Positions 10,601 to 24,439 of a stretch of DNA of 64,000 nucleotides are shown here, piece by piece. The notes below the pieces were generated by a model, which made no database searches, was not told where the DNA came from, and saw nothing but the letters and a program-made list of their open reading frames with translations. The stretch lies in the NCBI GenBank assembly GCA_026874595.1, contig CM049312.1, forward strand, positions 76,547,429 through 76,611,428, written 5' to 3'. The translations under genes were made by a program, and so were the position numbers. Every line of letters begins with the position of its first letter. Position 1 is the first letter of the stretch. The stretch is from Sipunculus nudus. Taxonomy: Eukaryota; Annelida; Sipuncula; Golfingiida; Sipunculidae.

Positions 10601-13600
10601 CAATAAATAAAAGTTATTGGTAATAAAAGATGTATTTTTAATGTTTTTTTGAGGAAATTAACTTGTGTACTCTGTACTTTTTCTGAGTACAAACCATAAG
10701 TACTTGTACTTGAGTACATGAGGATATGCCTGTACTTGTACTTGGGTAACTGTCAAGTACTCATACTTGTACTCAAGTACTGTAACAGTGTACTTGCCCA
10801 AACCCTGCTTTACACACTTCACAACACACTAGATGATGCAAACTGACACAACACTAAACATTACCCCATGTGTGTCGCGAGTGTGTCGGTCAAATGGTTT
10901 CCTACTTTTAGCTGCACAACACTCCATGCCAGGTGACACCGCAAACCAACACAACCAAGTATAAGTTTCTGTAGCCTGATTTCTGTGTTGTTCCACGTCG
11001 CTCTGTGTTGAGACAAGTCTTGGCCATGGTGGGTTCACCCCTTTGGTGTTACGGTTGGTCTTGTTACCATCTCTTCATCAAGGTTTTACTGTAAATCTGG
11101 GGCAGATCAGGTATTATGGGAAGGGTTTTACTGTTTAAAGGGTTAAACCCTCAAAAGGCCTCCAGCAGGGGATGGAAAGGTTAAAGGGACATAATCAGGA
11201 GCAATACTATGCCTATTCTTTCACACTAACAGTTCGGTTTAGCTTTATACAAAAGTTTCCCAGCAAAACCATTCCAGCACACAGTCTCAGTACCTCCCAC
11301 ACAGCTGTTTAACACCTTGTTATGGCTCTGCGTGTTGGTTAGCACAGTGCACGTGTCTCTGTTTACCATAACAAGGCCACGTGACCAGGAGGTCCCAATA
11401 TGAAGCTCAACACATGATGTTTTAGCCAACGAGAATATGTATTACATTCTTTTGGCCAAGTCGGTCGAGGCATTACCTGATTGACACATGTTATGGCTCT
11501 GCAATGTACATGCATGCCCCACGCACCTATGTTTATGTTGACACCTATGATCGTGCCTGATACACTGTTTTCAACACTCGTTTACAGGAGTAAGCAAATG
11601 GTTTCAAAGCAATATTCTGGCAAGTACAGATTTATTTTAAACGGAAGAAGCTATTTTTCATGTTAATTCAACATGTTTTATAGGTGATTGGGCCCCTTTA
11701 AGCCTTAATAAAAAAAAGGTGATTTATGAAAGGGGGAGAGTTTATATTCCCTACCCCCCCCCCCCCATCCCCATTTCTGGATTTGCCCCTGTACATGTAT
11801 ATGGTTAAGGCAGCATCCCTTGCAAAATCCTGTCAATTTAAATTAAAAAAAATTGTTTCAGATGCACATTAGACCCCATAAAATGTATATAATTTTAAAC
11901 CTGGTGCAGCATTCTATCTGATGGTATATGTATTTATCAAATGCACATTTTTTTTCTTATGAAATTTTAACATTTTTGAAATTTTTAAATTTCTAAATGG
12001 TTCATGATTTTAAGCAACCAGTGCCAGTAAACCACTTTCAGTGTACTTATATCAAACTACATGACAACATCTCAGTAATGATTAGTTCTTTCTCCTCTAA
12101 CATGTTTCCTTCATATTTAAAAATGAATTTTTTTATTGAATCAAAATTTAAAAATTCAATTTTAATTGAGGAAGAACACACTAACATACATTGATTATTT
12201 GCAGAAATAAAATTGTCATTATCTTTGTTTCCATAAATACAAATATTTGACTTAAATTCCTCGGTATCCTTTGATACAAAATTTTGTGCAATCAGCAAAA
12301 GATGATTCTGTCATTTATAGCTGGTCACAGGTGTGGAATCACTCAGCATTAATTAAGAACACGAATAATTAAATAGACAATCATCTGCTTCTGTGTTTTT
12401 TACCAGTGTTATGTTTTGTAATTAAAACTTCTAAAACATAAAATTAGCTTTTCTTTTAGCATAGTATGAATTACTTTGACCAAAGACACGTGTTATGGGG
12501 TTTGTTTCTGTCATATCTTGTGGAAGTCCAGAATTATATCTAACCATGAATGAAAAAATATAATTGTAAACAAAAATGCACAAACATTTCACAATTTTTT
12601 TTTTTATTCTGGGGGGAAAGTTTTTCTACTTAAAAAAATTCCTACTTGACTGAAAAAAAATATCTGTAGCTTCTGGTATACCTTTTACCCTGTGTCCCTT
12701 ATCACACCGGTGTCCCTCTGTCACTCATTTTATTATTCATCCTTTAACATCTTATGAATATAACAGAATGATAGATAAAATAGCTCCTGTTGCATTTTGT
12801 GCAGATGGTTATGATCGATGGATCGGCGTGTCAGAATAATACTACAATAAATATCCATCAAAATGGAATTTGCTTTTTATGACCAGGAAGCGTGAAACTC
12901 ACCAAGACTAATCAAGACCTAGACTTTACGAGAAACTGCTTTATGGGCATCTCTTTTTTCCATGCAATCCATCAATTACACTTGACATAGGACATTACCG
13001 GATTCCTGTATTTATTATTGTGTCTGACGCATCAACCACAATTGCCTTGGTCAGTCATATCATGTTTCTTATTTGCAAGATCTTTCCATGAATATATTCA
13101 TTATCAGATGTTTATATTAAAATATAGAATTTATGGTTATTAATTTGGTAATAATTTTGTGTTTTACTACATTTCATAATATATATAAAGGAAAAGCAGT
13201 GTATGGTACTGCTTGGTAAATTACTCTGTTATAATATTTGTACTATATAGCAATATTTACAAGTACTAAAGATTTTATATATTCCGGTAATTATTTAGGG
13301 TTTTTGGTATTATTCTATTTTAGCTAATTTTGTTCAAAAGAAAAAGAATCAGGATTGAATAATGTATCATATGTGTAAATTATATATAATTAAGTCTGGT
13401 TTAGAATATCTTACATGCTTTTACACTATGTTAAAATTTTTCTACCTCACAGTTTGAAATTAATGATCATCAGTAATCTGGCATAATTAAGGTAATTGTA
13501 TCTGCCAAAACATAGTTTTGCGGATACTATGTTTTTGACCGGGTTCTGCTGCTGTCACAGTCTCCACCACTATCTCTGCCTCCACCAACTTGTTTGTTTC

Positions 13601-14685
13601 CAGAGAACTCCTCTGAGACCCTTGGACTGATCCTTCTGAAACCTGGCATAGTTATTCGCTCACATATGTAGTTGTGCCTAACAAAGGCAGGTGGTGCCAC
13701 CTGCAATCCTTTATGTCCCATATCTAAGGAGTGGTTCAATATATTGAGCTGAAATTTGCATGTCCATAGATCTTGGATACCTCCATCTTGTACTCAAGAC
13801 TGGTGGCACCACCTAAAATCATTTTTGCATGGTGTCCATCCATACGTTTACGTTAATTTGCTCTGGATGAAAATTGCTCATATCTCAGGAGTGGTTTACT
13901 TTACTGGTCTGAAATTTTGCATGTTCATCTATCTTGCAGCTTAATCTTGTTGACCCGACAGGTGGTGCTATGCACCTACCTTCCATTTTTGTAGAATAAA
14001 TAAATGTCCTTTTGTCAGGAATGTTTTGTCATATTGGGCTGAAATTATGCATGTCCATAGATCTTGGATACCTCCATCTCATATTCAAGACAGCTGGCGC
14101 CATCTGCAATTGTTTTACCCATGTCTCAGTGATTTGGCAGATACACAGTGTCGCTTGTGGACCACCTGTATTCTATTTTCAGATGTATTAGAGTATTTCA
14201 AATAGATAAAATTTGCAATCACCTGCAGTATTTTTGGGATAATTTTGGTCATTTTCAAATATATTTATGGTATTTCTGTACCTTATTCTGGAGCCTAAAA
14301 TTTCAAATTCAAAATAATTGGCAGTCTTTTTATTTTGCCACTTTTTCTTCCGACCTAGAGTCAATTTGTTGCAGCAGAGCAGATATTTTTATCACGCTAA
14401 GATACTGTTAGCAGCATAAATTCCCTGGACTCAGAGCCTGCTGTTATTGCTTCAATTTGTCTGGCAGTCGAGTGGCAATTTTTGCAAATTTCCTCTGGTT
14501 GGATCAGTGATGCCACTTAGTGTGGCAAGGTGACACACTGTGTATAATACTTGGTAATTGCATATGAGAGGCAGTTCCCTGGCTTCTTGTACCTTGGATA
14601 TATGAGCAAACCCAAGTTTACATCTGCCCAGGTAAAAGGCAAAGGTACAGGGTGCATTTAGTTTGGCATCACCCAGAGTTCCAGA

Positions 14686-14754
<69 letters not shown>

Positions 14755-17700
14755 TTTTCCCCCTCCCCTTTCTCCCTTTCATTCTTTCTATCTATCTGTG
14801 TATATGTATGACTCTTCTGTTTCTTGTTAATCTCTGAAATGGTCAAAAATAAATGTGGATATGAAGATTTATTTTCCCTTACAGTTTTGGTCACGCACCT
14901 ACATTTTTCTCTGTTTAGAATGATATTGTAACTTAGATACATCCAATCAGCTGTGAAACCTTCCCTGCATGCATCATTATGTAAAATCACAAACCTTATC
15001 AATTGTTGAATGCCCTCTCTACTAATGGGATTGAAATTGGACATTTATCAATGCCAAATTATCACAAGCTTCAAACATTAGGGTTGTGAGGTTACTGTCA
15101 GCTCCAGTGTGTGGGTTTCATTGGGGTTTTTATGTTTTAGCATTTTTGATGATATATCTATACTGCTGTACAGAGCTCCTGACACCTGTTAACAGCAGCC
15201 TAGGCTTAACGGGAGCATGATGAATGATGAAGGGGCAAATTGGATTCTTTTGTTCCATGCAATTGTTGTTTTCAGGAATATTAAGGCAGAGTCATTCATC
15301 CATTTTTCCATGCAATAAAGTGTGCCTGGTCTCTCACTTTAGAAGTAAACAGGCTTTCATGTGATCAGAATTAAGAAAAATTGTAAATCCACCATAAAAA
15401 AATGTATCAGTGCTTTTTGATACACCATCAGGAAAAAGGTGATAAAATGTGCAATTAGATCTGCATCAGGAATGATAAAGAGGTTTTGTGAAGGATGCTG
15501 GGAATACAGAAGCAACCTGTCTGGAATTGGCAATTTTGGCTGATTACGATGTGACTGGTTAAGTGGTGTACCCAGTCAATAGGACAGAGTATCCAGCAGG
15601 TTTACACAGTTTTACCTCCACGCCGCATTATTGGTGGAAAAGAAACAAGCTATTCTGTTCATGTTTCACAATGAACTTCACCAGAGTCATGTTACTTTCT
15701 CCATCGCTGCTGCGTTGAATTTGCTCTGCAGAACATAATTATCCCGGTTGCTGCTGAAACCTGCGACTCATTCATTTCTACCGTGATAAGCTAACAAGGG
15801 GTGGGCTTAGTAATTAGTAACTTTTAAGCCAGCTTAGTCCAACATAGACAAACACTGGACATTGAGTGATTTTGATGTAATGGCCTTGTTTCCAGGGCAA
15901 CACTTAAGTAACTGATTGGTTAATTGTGTGAAGGGGTCTTTAATCCTTCTCATTGAGACCAAGCCGTTATTTAACTCCACTTAATACTAAGTGATGGTTT
16001 ACAAAACCTCAACAATACCATCACCTTGATAAAGCCATAACCTCCAAAAAACCACATCAGACAAAACCCCTAAAATTGCAGGGAAGAATTGAATAAAACT
16101 TAGCATTTTAAAGTGTAAAACTGTGGCAGAAATATTTTTTATCAACTTTCCCACAGGTAAAGTCTTGCTGTTATGTAAATAGTGGTCATCATTTGTGAAG
16201 GCAGCTTTGACTTGCTCCCTGGGCATGAAGCAATGAGAAATTTCAGGCCTTGCATAAAAAAATGCAATCATTTGGCCTGCTTGGTTCAATTTTTTGCTCA
16301 GCTGACTAAAAGTCATCTGAGCTAAAGTCGTGGTCCATTGTCCATCATCCGTTTTGAAACCGTTGGACCTACGATTCCAAAATTTTGCATACAATTAGAT
16401 GTCCCCAAAGTCTCCTACCATACCGAAAATTGAGTCATTAGGACTTCGTTCCTTCAAGATATTAAGGAAAAACCTCCGTTTTCCATAAAAAAAAGCCATT
16501 GTTACACTTCAAGGCTGCCTGATATCAAAACCACTGATCTGTTTTTGATCATATTTAGTATTCATATTCTTTCATACATTTTCTATGAACAAACAAAAAA
16601 TTAGATCAGTGTTGGGTATTATTTTGAAGTTATGGGCCAAAATATAATGCAATTTTTAAAAAATCAGGAAATATTTTTACTCACCTAACATTAGAATTGC
16701 TAAAGCTAGAGACTTTTTTTCAGGAATATAACTTTATTTAATCAAGATTCAATTGTTTACCCAAAATAAGATCTGAATTTTGCAAATTTTTCAAGTTATT
16801 AGCATAAATAAAAAATCAATACCTTAAATTTTGTCCAACTTTGGCAATGGCACGTTTTTTCCCTGTAAGCACTGTTAATTTAATTTTCACAGCATATATA
16901 CATAAGGATTTAATCTTTTAAAATCAGAAATTTCAAAGGAATTGATTGAAAAGAGTAGCTTTTATTCAAGTCTTCATTCACCATGTCAAGTGTTGTTTAC
17001 ATCTAGCCCACCTAGTAGTACAGCCTTCACTTGCATTATGTAACCCACCCCAGGCAGCTTGCCTTTGCTCAGCTTGGCCACTACCAGCAGGCTTCCCCTC
17101 TGCCCTGCATCCCCCCCCCCCCTCCCCCAGATGGTGCATAAACTAGATGAATGATATCATTTTCTGTATTTGATTCATTCTTATTCTAGGCTATGCTAAA
17201 TTTTAGATTTTGTATTGTACAACCAGGGTTACAATGATTAAAGTGCACATTCAATTGTGTCCACAAAGTGGTGTATTGCTATGAAAGTGTGGATGTTCAT
17301 CAGATAAGTAATTCCTTACTTCAGAAGAGTAAAAACTTCACCAGGTGTGAAATTGACTATTAATTCCATTAATAAATTAAAGCTGAGATAGTAATTAGCA
17401 CAATGATATTGTTTGTCCCTCATTCAGCCAACAGTGTGTACACTTTGTTTGAAAAGATGTTTTATTTTATCAAATTTACTGAATCTTTTATTTTATCTCG
17501 ATAAATAAAATTAAGCATGTACTGAAAACTCCAGGGTGCAAAACTTTTTAATAGTGATTCAAGGAATATTCTTGTAGATTCCATTCTGTGTTATTATTTC
17601 CTTTTAAATTCAGCTTAAACATTCATGATTTAAAAATAATAAAATATATGTGTATGCATAATATGACCCAATATGAGCTACACTCTGGATATATAATGAT

Positions 17701-20700
17701 TGCAACTTTTGCAACAATTGTAATATTTTAACTTATATTTTCAGTTTTTTCACTCTGGATATATAATGATTGCAATCTTTCCAACTATTCTAATATTTTT
17801 ACTTATATTTTCAGGGTTTTTTATTAAAAATTTATAAAACATGTAAATAAAAAAAATGATTCAGATAAAAACTTTTAATGGAAAAAGTGGATATGCTAAA
17901 AAATAGGCTTATATATAAACTTAAATGCATTATTCCCTTGAAAGTGAAATAAAGTTATTAGTCCATTCTGTCCACTTGCCTGTCCATCTGTAAATTTCAT
18001 ATGCATCACAGTATCTCAAAACTTTTACTGTTTTTCTTCATGACAGTCTTGTCAGAGTATTAGTTTGCAATCATATATTTAGAACTTTACTATAACCAAG
18101 TAGGAGGGCCCCTTTCCTCTTAGCTTCTCATATTCTTATATAAATGAAAAACATTACAATAGAATATTTTTGCATATTTTGCATTTGCAAAAATTTCAAA
18201 CTTCAGCTGAGCGCCGTGACCTATGGGTCCCTTGTTTTATTCCTTTTTACCAACATGAACACAACACGTCACACAGGCCACAAAAGTCTTAATTTGAAGT
18301 ACATTTTGGGTCCACGTGTCTGAGGAACCGTCTTCAATTTCAACCGGTTTCTGTGGCTGAAGGGTAGACCAAAGGACTCAAAACAGGGAGATATGAGTTT
18401 GATTCATGAGATTTTTTACGGTCAGCCCCCCTCCCAGAGTGAGCAGGAGGGAGCTTTCTGGAAAGTGATAATAGATCCCCTTGACAAGTCTCAAAACTAC
18501 TCTTGAGACCAGCTTTGTTGTTCTTGTTCTGGATTTTAGATATTTCCATCTTGTTAAATAAGAAATTAAACATTATTTAAAAAAGTTATATTATCTGGTT
18601 ATAATAGTTATAAAAAGTTTTATAAATAGTTATTATAACTAATCCCATTTCACTCTCCATGGCTCAGATAGTAGCGTTCAGTAGTTGTGAGGTAAGCAGT
18701 CTGGATGAGCCAGAACAAACCATTCTTATGGCCATGCTGGGCATCAAACCCTGGTCACCAGGGGAGAGGGCCTGAGCTTGTTACCACTGGACTGTCCAGG
18801 CCCAATACCTGCAGGTCTAATTCCAGTTTTCTTGGTCTTGGATCCCATGGATCAGGTCTCGGTCTCGTTCCAGTTTTCTGGGTCATGGATGCCATGGTCA
18901 AGGTCTCTGTCTCATTTCCTGTTTTATTGTTCTCGGTCTTGGATCCAATGGTCTAGGTCTCAGTCTCAACTACATCCCTGTTGACAAGGCTGTAACCATG
19001 TGGTTAATTTCACTTCTGTTTACAAGGCTGAAGGTGTGTTTCCATGTCAGCTTATATGCATGAAAAATTGTGCATATCATTTTACAACTCAAGATGTGCT
19101 TCCATGTGTCCATCAGTAGTGATGCTTATGTGCATGAAAATCGCCACAGGAGCATTAACACAGGGATATGGGTGAAATGACGTCACTTCTCCATCTTTTT
19201 GTGGAAGGCCTGCTTGATACACTGTACAAATATATTATCGGCCAGTTCAGCATATACTCTAGAGCCGCACACATGAAAACAACTTTTTCTTCAGGCATAT
19301 ATGCACATAGGCATATACACTCACAAGGAAACACCTTGAGTTGTGAAATCTTAATAGAATTTCAGAGATCCACTGTAACATCTTTGTCACATGTTTTGAC
19401 TTTTCCTTTCTATTGTTTACAGGAGTAAAAATGATTCTGAACATATTAAATGGAACCAAATAGACGGTAAAGTCAATAGGAAAAGTTTTATGGGCGAGTA
19501 TCAAATCAACGAAGAGGGATTACCTAGGTGAGTCATATGTACATTAACCTTTGATGATCAGTGATGTATACGCTCCTCCCTCAGTGGTTATACGCTGCCG
19601 TCGTCATAGACATTGTTTTGTGTAACTGCTGCTTTCTATGGCAAGGTTCTCTGGGCAGATAACACCCGTTCTGGCATAGGACCAAGAGTCAGACCAATGA
19701 AAGCTTGTGTTCCTGTGTAATTAAAACAATGAGAATGGATGTCACATATTTAAAATTAGTGCTGGATGCACAATGCAATATCAGTGGACTGATTACAATT
19801 CTCTGCTTTGTGCACACCCTGGTGTTCAAACCGAGAGAACCTTGCCATAGACAGCAGCAGTTACACGAGAGGAGATCTGAGATTACTGCAGGGTATAACC
19901 TCTGCGTGAGGTGTGTGAGAGATGCATAGCCAGTACATAATGTGAATTCTTTACACACATGTCTGTCTGTTGTCTGTGATATATACTTTTCCAAATGAAA
20001 GCTAATTTTCAAGATGTGTAAGATACTCTGCTATATGAAAAAATGCTTTTAATAAATGTTGATACAGACAGGAAGACAAGAAGTAAAATCTGTTTATTTC
20101 TGTGTTATGTATTCTATTCATAATTTCAAATATATTTTAAAAATAATGTGAACCTATTTAAATTTAAGTAACAACTTATATTTACATTTAAGTGATTTAC
20201 TATTGCTTAGTTCTTTTGCATTTGCTTACATAGCTTGATTTACCTAACATTTTCCTTGTAATGTTCAGTTGTTGCTTATATTAGCATGCTCACATGAACA
20301 ATGATTATGTTACAGGAATCCCATTGGTCGAACTGGTATAAGAGGTCGAGGTTGTCTCGGCCGCTGGGGACCAAACCATGCAGCAGACCCTATAGTAACC
20401 AGGTATAGATCACATGTAGATCTCCATTTCTCAAATCATCTTTCCCATTAAAAAGTGTTTGTGATTCAAAATAGGGAACTTCTCTCTATATTACAAAAGG
20501 TTGACTGTTTAACTGGACAACCGTCTGAACACTGTATTTAAGGGGCCCAATCACCTAGATCTGCCCTTTATAAACTAAAAGTAAACCCTTGGAGCTTTAA
20601 TAAAAAATGTTACCAGAAAACGTGGATATCACCACACACAGGCTGCTGGTTTTGTATTTATCAACATGTTTATTATATGTGGGGGCCTGCCAAAATAATC

Positions 20701-23700
20701 AAAACAAATTCAAAAAGGGCCTGGCAGCAAGTCTGATAAGCCAGAGCTTTGCAAATGGCATTTTACAACAAGTGACCTTTCTACCTGTGCATATATGCAG
20801 CCTACCACCTTAGTTTACATGTTTTTCCTGTTTGTCAACATTGCTGTGTTTACAAACATGTTGCTGATAAACAGATTTATAATTCCTTCATTTTACAACC
20901 GAAATTACCCTTTGATGATTAATATATAGACAGAGGAAGCCAAAAGTCACATAAATTCTTTTTCAAAAGGTTGGTGAATGGGCACTTTTAAAAGTTTCTG
21001 TATATCATACATAAATCATGAAGTTTTGGCAGTTTAAAAATTTATAGCTGTGTAATGAGGTAAAACTTTATTTCCCATTGTCTGACATTATCTTTGAAGT
21101 GTATGAACCATGATAGGAGTGAATGTTATAAACATCAGCTGATAAAAACAGCCCACTACCAACCAGAGCTGGTCATTCCACTGACTGCCAAACTGTCTTC
21201 ATGGTTTGTGACCTCGTGAATAATTAGCAACTGCTCAACCTGCAGGCAAGCCTTTGAAATACAGATTTGGAAATATGATTGTTTATATGAAACTCAGCAG
21301 GAGGCAGCACTGAACAAATGATTTTCTTTTGAAAAATTTTTAGATACAGTAGATTTTTAGCTCAGCTGACTATAAGTCATCTGAGCTATAGTCGTGGTCC
21401 ATTGTCCGTCGTCCATCCGTCTGTCCGTCCGTCCATCTGTTGAGTATAAATTCTTTAAGTTATGGGCCCAAACATAATGGAATTTGTAAAATATCAGGAA
21501 AAATATTTACTCTCTTAACATGAAAAATTTTGAAACTAGAGTCTATTTTCCCAAGTATATAACTATGTTTAATTAAGATTCAGTTGTTTACCCAAAATTA
21601 GATCTGAATTTTGTAAATTTTTTAAGTTATTAGCATATAAATAAAATCAGTACCTTAAATTTTGCCTCACTTTGACCATGGCACTTTTTTTCCTGTAAGT
21701 ATGATTGATTTTATTTTCACAGCATGTAATTATAAATATTTAATTTGTTTAAATCTGAAATTTGAAAATAAAAGCTTGAAAATTAAGCTAGTTATTGATT
21801 TTTTTCTTGAGGCTCTATTGTAGTCATTTGCTTTGATTACAGATTACAGATGCAGGGTCCCACTCCAGGTCACTGGAAGTCAGCTATGCCAGGGTTTCTG
21901 ATTTGTTACAGTCACTGGGGGAGATCCCCTGCTGTGACAGGTGTACAGTTATTCTCATATCACCACCTCAATCACCCCCCACCCCCCTCCCGCAAACCCA
22001 ACCCACAAAGTGTTATGCAGTGATTGTTATTGTTTTAACTGTATCTCCTTAATTTTAATGCTGTTTCCACTCTGATATGCAAAAACTTTCCTTGAAAAAG
22101 TAATTCAAGGTGTAATCCAGAAGATGCATTTTTAAAGCTTTTTTAAAGAAATCAATTTTCTTTTAAATGATTTTAACAAATATAATTTAACCCATCAGTA
22201 TGCTTAAATTATTATAAAATATGAAGCACATTATGGATAAATAAAGACACAATTAAAAATTGTGAAATCAAAATCAAGTATTATTTTTAGATATTTATTG
22301 TTTTGCAGATTTAAAAGATATATTTTTGTTGTAAAAAATAAATAAACATTTGTATGCGTGATGTGGTGTTATCTGACAAGATTGAGATTTATGATGATGC
22401 AATTGAGAATTATGAATCAGCTTTTATATTCAGATATATACGTTATATTGGAAATGTATAGAAATATAAACTTAAATTTAAAAAAATTGATGTGATAAAA
22501 AAATGAGGATTTAATACAAACATTTGTTCATTATTTTCCTGCCTCAGAAAAATTTGAGATCAGGCTTTGTTTGCCCTGTTTTATGTTGTTTATTAGTTAT
22601 ATTTCAACTGTATACATTTCATAAAAAATACATATTTATTTAATAATATATATTATACAAAAAAATAGATTCAATTAGACAAATGTGTAAACTACTGAAA
22701 TATTAACAGTTAATCAAAAAGCCAACTAATAATCATGGTAATAGTACAGATCATTTGTTCACAAACTGCTCACATGCTTCAGTTTCAATATTAGGAAACA
22801 CATGGTCAGGTCACAAAATATTATTTGCAACAGTTTCTTGCTCATCAATACAAACCAATCATATAAACCAACCATGGCCTTAATTACCTCTTCCTCTTAC
22901 ACTTTATCTCCATTTGATATTATTTTAGATTCTTAACTTCAAGGTCAATGTCAGCTGAGAACAGTGACCCATGGGTCCCTTGTTTTTTGTTATACCCCTT
23001 GGTAAATGCATATGTGAAACAGCAACAAAACTCATGTGTTTCTGAGATTATGACTGACATTTAAAAAAAACCAAAGACAAAACATCCCAAGCAATAAAAT
23101 GTAATATGATGTTTTGACAAATGTTGAATATAGTTTGTGTTGACCAAATGGATCAATGAATATATTATCCACATCAAGGTTGGGCATTGGTTTCTGTGTT
23201 AATTGTCTTGTTACATCTGAAGTTCTGTAATGTAACCTATGTGAGCGTGCTCCTTATAGATTTTGACATGTGACAACTGAAGTCAATGGTGTTACACTTT
23301 TAATGTTGCTTGTGAAGGTGACATCATTTTGTCTTCTTATCAAATAGGTAAACCGTCTAGATGTGGGAAATAACATGATTGTGCAGGTTTCAAATTTAAA
23401 TATATTGTAAAATCCCAACTTAAATCACAAAACAAGACCAAAAAAAACATCTTCTTGTATTTGCTAAGTTTTTTATTAATTTAAAAAAATTCAGTGAATA
23501 TTAGAAGCATTCCATGTACTGGAATAAACCTGTTTGGTATTAAAATTTAAACAACATATAAATTCATTATATAATTAAGGTCATTCAAAATTAAGGGAAA
23601 ACTGAAACGGGGTCAGGTCATACTCAGCGGCCAGTCCTGCTACATACACAGAAATAGCATTAAATGATATCTTTAGAAGAAGAATACAGGTTCTGCTAGA

Positions 23701-24379
23701 AGAAGTAAAGAATTTGATCCTGTCATTCAAACAAACTTTACAGAATTACTTATATTAAAAATATTAATATTTTATCAATAATCATGTTACCGAGGCTAAG
23801 AGTGGATGTTAAAATTTCAAAATATACAAGCCTTAATTTGTGTTAAACCTTATTGTTTCAAACCTACAAAAATTAGAATAGGATTCTATCACCATTTCTC
23901 TGACATTACAAGGGTCAGAGTGCCTTTACATCTTGCATCAAGGACCACTCTGTAAAACGCAGTGATGATGCAGATATTTTTGTCATTTTAAAACCCTTCA
24001 TGGCCTACAAGTATGCTGTCATTGACAGAAACAGGACCAATCATTAGCTTTTTAGTATACTTTCTAATAAAACCTAACATGTGCGTGAAAAATTTCATGT
24101 TCACTCAGCATATTGTTAAATCCCTCTGCATGTTTGTTGAATATCTGACTACAGTGAAACTGCTTTAAGTCAGACAATCAAGGGACTAGAGGATTTTGTC
24201 CTGATTAGTGAGTTGTCCTGATTAGAGGAGTTTTATTAATTTGCATTTATGAATACTGGTATTTTGATTAATTGAATTTAATTTGAAATTCGTATAATTA
24301 AATTTGAAATTATATTAATCATAATAATTATATTTTAGGTATATTCTGAAAGAATAATTATATATTTTTAATTTATAAA

Positions 24380-24439
<60 letters not shown>

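Larger units (their letters stand above)
8346..11044. mobile_element. Outer TIR element hosting two nested insertions
   Basis: The left end AAAGGGGTGAACCACCA pairs with the right end (TGGTGGGTTCACCCCTTT) as an imperfect inverted repeat of about 20 bp. Both flanks of the inner hAT-like insertion are GC-richer than the surroundings and share 'gacacaac' and 'tgtgtcg' words, so they are halves of one older element. No transposase is seen. The class is not identified. Confidence 0.55.

Noticed and set aside
14652-15044. Frames with Ser-Leu or Arg-Glu runs
   Set aside because: They are read-through of the (CT)n tract.
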